Assembly: GCA_018064885.1 (NCBI GenBank) | Contig: JAGHUI010000018.1 | Coordinates: forward strand, 33,590-97,589 | Source: Candidatus Minthosoma equi | GTDB lineage: Bacteria; Bacteroidota; Bacteroidia; Bacteroidales; Bacteroidaceae | Reading direction: 5' to 3' | Length of the DNA stretch: 64,000 bases | Shown here: in pieces, positions 59,701 to 64,000 of the stretch | Numbering within the stretch: position 1 is the stretch's first letter | Layout of the letters: each line of letters begins with the position of its first letter | Notes under the pieces: generated by a model | Seen by the model: only the letters and a program-made list of their open reading frames with translations | Told to the model about the DNA's origin: nothing | Databases searched by the model: none | Made by a program: the position numbers and the translations under genes

Positions 59701-59797
59701 TACGACAATACTCTACGCAGTCGCATCGCTTGCGGTGCTCTGCTTCCTCATAACATACGGAATAAAAACAATAATAAACAGCAATATCAAAGGATAA
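56708..59797 (+). CDS. FtsX-family (MacB/LolCE-like) permease, long form
   Basis: The reading frame begins with GTG at 56708. One hydrophobic segment (about 18-40) is followed by a periplasmic region of about 400 residues, then FTSLFMALGFFIILSAILL and following helices (about 455-570), two more helices (about 600-650), a second periplasmic part, and a last FtsX core (about 910-1025, with TYLIIFLTLGGLGLLLGIF and LQAMGF). Two FtsX cores with about ten membrane segments match the fused DUF214/LolE-like permeases of some bacteria, at 1029 aa. A low-complexity stretch (GNSGNPELQNSRIAEIKNS) sits near residue 785. Substrate unknown. Confidence 0.8.
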   Translation: MNKNTVILNSRKYYKRFYRLVVLAVIIMMAVLTGSMILGDSVRGTLTDRVTERLGTAETVIATGTSFVNEQIMLSPVLSNARGYLLAQGFISSDGKLIPVYVWGTDNDSIASGDAVINEPLARKLGITNPVTEAKELALHLPSHSLVPSGSLFVTKSYATQMRIRVNRVKGVDEGGNLLLKNEQTLPLNVFVNRSQLAEVMELKGKLNIILSDDLITQEQIDKIWNPALSGIHVTDSSFTYDGIFIPDEIVKSVKPQVTYFSYLVNDIINNTDTVPYSFVTAVDRWNNEPLSGNEIILSDYAAEHLHASVGDSVRMSYFLSRDLKNLDTKEQLFHVKSIESLSAFQKDKLLSTEFPGLSNVEKCTDWDSDLPIKMDRIHKADEDFWYKHKQTPKALVAYDVVIADWGSTFGTATALRANTRNLQLRSHSSQITIVHPRSQALYSASNGTDFTSLFMALGFFIILSAILLMQNPLVEMFTQRRDELQLYVQLGYKPKSVQSMLFKEAFSVMLIASPFGVLAGIIYSAVTLWLLGNVWSGATHTEGFALHFNPITIICSFAIGLIVCAISLWIVVRKLLKQDQSEHTITEKQNKRNWLLGILLQSVVIALIGYNFIHLHSMALFIICGLLWIGTYGIFLRAFINDKLLKPSLNLWNRTQMMWQSIFASKKQHILAYWSLSIGVFTVFAVGLNRPDFSDSAIFSKATGGYDFYVDSRVPVQYDLNNADVRSKLSLTALPDSTQFLQFMRHSQDEASCLNLNKVETPTVLGIELSQMEPFGISGSMEIGNSGNPELQNSRIAEIKNSIPSVYVDEEALIWSMMKSVGDTLLYKNSNGKDVKVLIAGTYPTGIFHGNAIMSASDFRALWPRENGIEVMLVKSSNPSAASELLSVAMSEYGLSIQTTEERIKMFFEVTDTYLIIFLTLGGLGLLLGIFSLIIIVRKNLTASRATISQLQAMGFTSSLIRKMLWRENAIVPLFSVLIGAIGSIISISANMGGAGITTILYAVASLAVLCFLITYGIKTIINSNIKG

Positions 59798-59825
59798 AAA
59801 TTCAATAACATAAATATTTTTCATT

Positions 59826-61094
59826 ATGAACAAGAAATTCATTTCGCTCCTCATGATGGGAGCATTGGCACTCTCTGCCGCAGCGCAGGTCACACCTTAC
59901 GGTTGGCGTGGCCCTGAACACAATGGTAACTATCCAGACACAGACCTCATGGCGTCTTGGCCAGAGGCAGGTCCTGAACTCGTGTTCGAAACAGAAGATG
60001 CTGGAAAGGGCTATTCTTCGCCACTTGTTGTTGGCGATAAGATTTACCTTACAGGCCTTAACGAGAACGAGGACAAAGAGGTGTTCTCTTGCTACAACCT
60101 CAAGGGCGAAAAGCAGTACACCATTGAGTATGGTCGTCCTTGGAAACAGTCATATCCTGAGACACGTACCACACCTGCAGTCGTAGATGGCAAGGCATAC
60201 GTAATCAGCGGCATGGGTGAGATTGTCTGCATCAATGTTGCTGATGGCTCTATCGTATGGTCGGTTGATGGCGGCACAAAGTATGAGCGCAAGCCAGGCA
60301 TGTGGGGAACATCTGAGTGCCCTCTCGTGTATGACGATAAGGTTATCTACACTCCTTGCGGCGACCAGACAACAATGGTAGCTCTCAACAAGAACACAGG
60401 TGAGGAAATCTGGAAGAGCCGTCCGCTCGGCGACAAGTCAGGTTATGTTTCTCCAATCATGATTGAGTACAAAGGCAAGCGTCAGATTGTTGGTTCTACT
60501 TCTCTCAATGCTATTGGCGTAAATCCAGACAATGGTGAAATTGAGTGGACATTCGACAACTGGGGACCTAAATATACTGGCAAAGAAAGCAATTGGGATA
60601 ACATCGCTCCTAACTCTGCCCTCTACAAGGATGGCAAGATCTTCTTTTGCCATGGCTACGACCTCAACGGCTTCCAGCTCCAGCTTGCCGACGACCTCAA
60701 GAGCGTGACTTGCGTTTGGCGTACAGAGACACTCGACACTCACCACGGCGGCTACGTTCTCGTCAATGGCAAGATCTTCGGTTCTAACTGGATCAACAAC
60801 AACGATGGCGCATGGTGCTGCCTCGACTGGGAGACAGGCAAGACAGAGTATGAAGAGAAGTGGACAGGCGGTGCAGGCAAGGGTTCAATCATCTCTGCCG
60901 ACAGCAAGCTCTTCATCTACGACGAGCGTCGCGGTTTCGTAGGTCTTGTAAATCCTACTCCAGAGAAGTTCGACGTTGTCAGCAAATTCCGTGTCGCAAA
61001 GGGCAGCGGCCCATACTGGGCACACATGTCAATCGACAATGGCATCCTCTATCTCCGTCATGGCGAGTACTTTGCTGCATACAAGATAAAGTAA
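59826..61094 (+). CDS. Secreted PQQ-type beta-propeller protein
   Basis: A signal peptide (residues 1-21, ALSAAAQ) precedes YGWRGPEHNGNYPD, the W.G...G.y start shared by the cluster's propellers. Blades follow: CYNLKGEKQYTIEYG, CINVADGSIVWSVD, ALNKNTGEEIWKSR, GVNPDNGEIEWTFD, CLDWETGKTEYEEK. Export by Sec places it in the periplasm. It is the fourth PQQ-type propeller in the operon and the only one with a cleavable SPase I signal. No heme site (CxxCH) is present, so it is not a quinohemoprotein. The nitroreductase gene follows by 25 bp. Confidence 0.8.
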   Translation: MNKKFISLLMMGALALSAAAQVTPYGWRGPEHNGNYPDTDLMASWPEAGPELVFETEDAGKGYSSPLVVGDKIYLTGLNENEDKEVFSCYNLKGEKQYTIEYGRPWKQSYPETRTTPAVVDGKAYVISGMGEIVCINVADGSIVWSVDGGTKYERKPGMWGTSECPLVYDDKVIYTPCGDQTTMVALNKNTGEEIWKSRPLGDKSGYVSPIMIEYKGKRQIVGSTSLNAIGVNPDNGEIEWTFDNWGPKYTGKESNWDNIAPNSALYKDGKIFFCHGYDLNGFQLQLADDLKSVTCVWRTETLDTHHGGYVLVNGKIFGSNWINNNDGAWCCLDWETGKTEYEEKWTGGAGKGSIISADSKLFIYDERRGFVGLVNPTPEKFDVVSKFRVAKGSGPYWAHMSIDNGILYLRHGEYFAAYKIK

Positions 61095-61119
61095 CTGAAT
61101 AATTAAATGTGATAAACTA

Positions 61120-61773
61120 ATGAAAAAGATTCTTTTAACACTAACGCTTGCATTGATTGCTTCAACATCTTTCGCTCAAGACATAAAACTGCCAGTTCCT
61201 AATATGAAACAGCAGTCGCTCTCTGTAGTAGAAGCCTTGCAGACACGCCATTCTGTACGTGATTTTGATGCTGCGAAAGAATTAACCGATCAGGAACTCA
61301 GCAACCTTTGCTGGGCTGCTTGCGGTGTAGCTCGCGACGAAAACCATCGAACAGCACCTACGGCACGAAACCTTCAGGAAATACGCCTGTTTGCTTTCAC
61401 TAAGAAAGCCGTATATGAATATGATGCCAAGGCAAACGTTCTGAAGAAGAAAGCTGATGGCGATCATCGTGCGCTTATGGCAAGCAACGGCGGAAATGCG
61501 GGCTTTCGTCAAGACTTTGTGATGGATGCTCCTGTCACTTTGCTCATGGTAATCGACTACGACCTTTTCGGCAGCCAGAACGAGCTGGCAATGCAAATGG
61601 GATGCGTTGATGCTGGCAACGTGTCAGAGAATATCAACCTCTATTGCCAGTCGGTAGGTCTTGCAACCGTACCTCGTGCCACTCACGACAAAGACGGCAT
61701 TCGCAAGCTCTTAGGTTTTACAGACAAGCAGCTTCCTATTATGAACAATCCTGTGGGTTACGAGAAAAAATGA
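61120..61773 (+). CDS. Exported nitroreductase-family flavoprotein
   Basis: A signal peptide (1-19, STSFAQ) is followed by a nitroreductase domain: ALQTRHSVRDFD (FMN-binding RhSvR motif, about 42-52), LSNLCWAACGVARD, RTAPTARNLQEIRLF, then the C-terminal PIMNNPVGY. The SagB/nitroreductase fold uses FMN and is usually cytoplasmic; an exported version is less common but occurs in Bacteroidetes. It could be a terminal reductase or oxidase of the periplasmic electron chain built by the operon. A bidirectional terminator follows, consistent with the operon end. Confidence 0.8.
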   Translation: MKKILLTLTLALIASTSFAQDIKLPVPNMKQQSLSVVEALQTRHSVRDFDAAKELTDQELSNLCWAACGVARDENHRTAPTARNLQEIRLFAFTKKAVYEYDAKANVLKKKADGDHRALMASNGGNAGFRQDFVMDAPVTLLMVIDYDLFGSQNELAMQMGCVDAGNVSENINLYCQSVGLATVPRATHDKDGIRKLLGFTDKQLPIMNNPVGYEKK

Positions 61774-61834
61774 TGCAATAAAAGTTTCGTAACCAAATGT
61801 TATTCTAATTCTTATAAAAGAAGTATAAAAGAGT

Positions 61835-61878
61835 GAGAGGAAACCACGCCATTGCGACGTGATTTCCTCTCATTTTAT
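61835..61878. terminator. Bidirectional factor-independent terminator
   Basis: GAGAGGAAACCACG pairs with CGTGATTTCCTCTC around CCATTGCGA, with one mismatch, and ATTTTAT follows on the plus strand. A-rich bases precede it for the minus strand. It lies between the convergent nitroreductase and the 249-aa gene. Confidence 0.75.
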
Positions 61879-61912
61879 GTTTGTGGGTCAGAGGACTGTC
61901 CCCGTGACTCTA

Positions 61913-62662
61913 TTACTGGCAAACCGCACGGACAGGCAGACCTTCGTATCGTTCTTTGTTTGAAACATTCTTCATATCCATCGTAGGCATCAAACTGAGA
62001 CAGTGTGCAGCCACAGGATAAGAATATATAGAAAGCGAAGATGTCCAATAATAAGCATTTCCACTTTCTTGTAATCTACCACTACTACTGTATCCTGCTA
62101 TAGGAAGGAAAATAAAGTTGCCATTTGAAGCCTCTACTTTACAAACAGAAACACCATTATGAGTGGTTATTGTCCAAGTACAATTATTGACGAGTTCTTC
62201 CATCTCCGCTTTTGTTGGCATGTGCCAGCCATCTCCCCAATTTGCAACAGCAGCATCGTCTGCTGCCTCGAGAGTAGTCAAATTATCGACTGGGCCATAA
62301 CCATTTGTGTCGTTGTATTTTTTCAGACTTCCAAAATTCAGTCCATCGTTACCAGGAGTTCCCCACTTATAATTATTCCAATAGATATCGACTAAATTAT
62401 CCTTATCGTAACCTGTGGTCTCACCCCATGCGAAATAAAGGCCAAACTCCTCTGGAGAATCCGCACCTACGTTGCAAGTAGCCCACTTAACACTGAGGCC
62501 AAGGTCTACATATTCATGAGGAGGCTCCTCTTCAAACACTACTGTATAATTCGCACCTTTATATTTTGCTACTTCTACGCCATTCTTCATGACCTTCATG
62601 ACCTGGGCGTTCATGCTCATTGAGGCAACGAGTGCCACGAGCGAGAATAATATCTTTTTCAT
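61913..62662 (-). CDS. Secreted protein with Fibrobacter-type paralogous domain
   Basis: A signal peptide (1-19, SMSMNAQ) is followed by KVMKNGVEVAKYKGANYTVV, then HEYVDLGLSVKWATCNVGA, FGLYFAWGETTGYDKDN and WGDGWHMPTKAEMEELVN with a C-terminal LPVRAV, the features of the Fib_succ_major domain (TIGR02145) common in Bacteroidales surface proteins. The domain is of unknown function, C-type-lectin-like in some predictions. It is 48 bp after a small peptide gene and probably co-transcribed with the upstream secreted gene. Confidence 0.75.
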   Translation of the reverse strand: MKKILFSLVALVASMSMNAQVMKVMKNGVEVAKYKGANYTVVFEEEPPHEYVDLGLSVKWATCNVGADSPEEFGLYFAWGETTGYDKDNLVDIYWNNYKWGTPGNDGLNFGSLKKYNDTNGYGPVDNLTTLEAADDAAVANWGDGWHMPTKAEMEELVNNCTWTITTHNGVSVCKVEASNGNFIFLPIAGYSSSGRLQESGNAYYWTSSLSIYSYPVAAHCLSLMPTMDMKNVSNKERYEGLPVRAVCQ

Positions 62663-62710
62663 ATTCTTTGTTCTTTTGTTTTGTTCGTTAAACTAATGTT
62701 TGTTGTATCT

Positions 62711-62884
62711 TTATTCGTTCCACAAGATGTCGTTGGCAAAGTTACTAAGATCTTCGTCATAGTCAAGGTCTTTAGCATGCATGCCATGGACACCGTCCTC
62801 GCCGAATCCTGTGCTTGCACAGACAATCTCGGAAGAATTCACATTGAAGATCTCTGCCTTTGGTGCTATATATTGCTTTTTCAT
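62711..62884 (-). CDS. Small peptide of the MKKQYIAPKAEI type
   Basis: A 57-aa protein begun at ATG 62884 (MKKQYIAPKAEIFNVNSSEI). Bacteroidales genomes carry many small proteins starting MKK.Y.aP..e, with unknown function, often beside secreted proteins. The C-terminal half is acidic and Asp-rich (KDLDYDEDLSNFAND). An in-frame ATG at 62914 would add ten residues but breaks the usual start. Lies between two secreted-protein genes. Confidence 0.6.
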   Translation of the reverse strand: MKKQYIAPKAEIFNVNSSEIVCASTGFGEDGVHGMHAKDLDYDEDLSNFANDILWNE

Positions 62885-62940
62885 TATATATTCAATTGTT
62901 TTTGTTTTGTACATAAGCTCCCTCTCTATGGGGAGAGGCC

Positions 62941-63738
62941 TTACTTGATTGTCTGACCTGCAACGTTGTACTTCACGCCGTTCTTGAGGATGACGATTCT
63001 GCCATTCTCTATGAACTTGCCGTCGCGTGCAGATTTCTCGCTGACAGCATTGCTGATGCCTGTTGTCTCATCATCTGCGAAGACAATGCGCATGTTTGAT
63101 TCTGATGCCTTCTCGTGAACGAGGTACGCACGGTTAGGAACGTATGCGTCGTCGAGAAGTTCATAGAACAAATTGTCGTTGCCAAGAGCCCAAGAGTTTT
63201 CTTCGTACACAGCGAGTGAGCCATCAGCCAATGTTGTAGGCTTCAAGTCATTGTCTGTTACAGCGCCAGCAGATTCAGCAACTGGGAGGTTGACCTTCGC
63301 TCCAGGTGTCTCGCCATAGAGCAATACGCCAGTGCCTGCAGGGATGTTGCCCTCAATGGCTGTGAGAGTGATGAGCTCGCCATCGACCTTAGCCTTGTAA
63401 GCTGTCACGCCCTCTGCTGCGATGGACGAAGGATCTTTTGCTGAGAATGTGGCATAGCCAGCATCGTTGAGAGTGACTCTGACGAATGCGTCATAGCTGA
63501 CTGACAGCTTTGCTCCATCCTGCAATGGAACGCTGACTACGGGATCTGTCTCTCCCGTGATGTAGAGGCATGCGTTCATCACACCTCCAACCTCTGTGTA
63601 CTTGACGGTAGGCTGCTCCTCGAACAGATAGTACGTCTTCTGCGTTCCGTTGTCCACCAGAACACCTGTGTACTCATCTGCATGGATTGGAGCTAATGCT
63701 GCTGCCGACAAGATGAATGAAAATAGGATTTTCTTCAT
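62941..63738 (-). CDS. Secreted protein with T9SS-like C-terminal tail
   Basis: A signal peptide (1-20, APIHAD) precedes a beta-rich body: YYLFEEQPTVKYTEVGG and a segment VTLNDAGYATFSAKDPSSI and IPAGTGVLLYGE, common in Bacteroidales surface proteins. The tail (DGKFIENGRIVILKNGVKYN then VAGQTIK) resembles the end of T9SS type A sorting domains, so surface display or release through a T9SS-like route is plausible. The stop codon at 62941 lies next to a REP-like palindrome (62918-62940). Confidence 0.7.
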   Translation of the reverse strand: MKKILFSFILSAAALAPIHADEYTGVLVDNGTQKTYYLFEEQPTVKYTEVGGVMNACLYITGETDPVVSVPLQDGAKLSVSYDAFVRVTLNDAGYATFSAKDPSSIAAEGVTAYKAKVDGELITLTAIEGNIPAGTGVLLYGETPGAKVNLPVAESAGAVTDNDLKPTTLADGSLAVYEENSWALGNDNLFYELLDDAYVPNRAYLVHEKASESNMRIVFADDETTGISNAVSEKSARDGKFIENGRIVILKNGVKYNVAGQTIK

Positions 63739-63795
63739 GTTGTAGTGGTATTAATTGTTAGTAAAGTTGTAATTATTTTGAATGTTTATATACAC

Positions 63796-63840
63796 AAAAA
63801 GCCTGCTGCAAACACTCGCATAGAGTGCTCGCAGCAGGCT
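63796..63840 (-). terminator. Terminator for a minus-strand transcript from beyond the window
   Basis: AGCCTGCTGC (from 63800) pairs with GCAGCAGGCT (to 63840) with an inner CACTC-GCATA-GAGTG stem; read on the minus strand it is followed by TTTTTGTG. This is a canonical hairpin plus T-run. It ends transcription entering from the right, or attenuates the gene at 63738. Confidence 0.75.
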
Positions 63841-64000
63841 GTATGGTTTGCTGTAATTGCTTGAAATTAAATCACTTGCACCCCACTATGGCACAAAATA
63901 AGCGTTCAGAAGACCAAATGCTGCCCTTGCCCATTGGAGAGAGGCTGAGGGAGAGGCAGGCTTCTGTGCGAAGTGCGTATGTAGGAGTTGTGTAAGGCAT
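63841..64000. other. Right-edge sequence without a supported gene
   Basis: On the minus strand a 42-codon frame runs from ATG at 64000 to a stop at 63872, but most of it is covered by a REP-like palindrome (63924-63960), so I do not call it a gene. Nothing else was seen. Confidence 0.5.

Overview
The window looks like a chromosomal segment of a Bacteroidales bacterium, most likely Prevotella or a close relative. The signs are many short SPase I and lipoprotein signal peptides, several fimbrillin-type lipoproteins, DUF3575 and DUF5119 fimbrial accessory genes, proteins with T9SS-like C-terminal tails, Bacteroidetes-type promoters (TTG, about 19-21 bp, TAnnTTTG) and no Shine-Dalgarno pattern. 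No rRNA, tRNA, CRISPR array or transposase was found.

Left part (1-38927, all minus strand). Reading with transcription from right to left, a fimbrial locus starts at a clear promoter near 39000: DUF3575 outer-membrane protein, DUF5119 lipoprotein, a PIN toxin with a probable antitoxin, a 663-aa fimbrillin, a second PIN toxin-antitoxin pair, two more fimbrillins and a small fimbrial lipoprotein. It continues into two secreted beta-helix proteins, another fimbrillin-like lipoprotein and a 6296-aa repetitive secreted protein. After the giant gene come a DUF3883 nuclease-like gene, a degenerate GxxExxY protein and the start of another secreted protein cut by the window edge. The end of the giant gene abuts a decayed copy of the DUF3883 gene tail, and two near-copies of a VNTR-bearing spacer frame the intact DUF3883 gene, pointing to a rearrangement there.

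Middle (38928-39465). A divergent intergenic region holds two promoters and a degenerate 23-bp tandem repeat.

Right part (39466-61773, all plus strand). Seventeen tightly packed genes form what looks like one long operon. They encode a ferredoxin-like protein, a radical SAM enzyme, a DUF116-polyprenyl synthase fusion, two terpene-cyclase-fold proteins (one with a DxDD class II motif), four PQQ-type beta-propeller proteins and one NHL-type propeller, a Tat-exported polyferredoxin, a NapH-like membrane Fe-S protein, a NuoE-NuoF fusion, a NuoG/GltD-like Fe-S protein, a MacB/Lol-type ABC transporter and an exported nitroreductase. I infer an electron-transfer chain from NADH in the cytoplasm, through membrane and exported Fe-S proteins, to periplasmic redox proteins, co-encoded with synthesis of a dedicated isoprenoid. 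I know of no described pathway with this gene set; this is the strongest candidate for a new system in the window.

Right end (61774-64000). After a bidirectional terminator come three small minus-strand secreted or peptide genes, then a terminator serving a transcript entering from beyond the window. Short palindromic GC-rich elements (REP-like) recur throughout, several of them supplying the last codons of genes and one lying in frame inside the giant gene.
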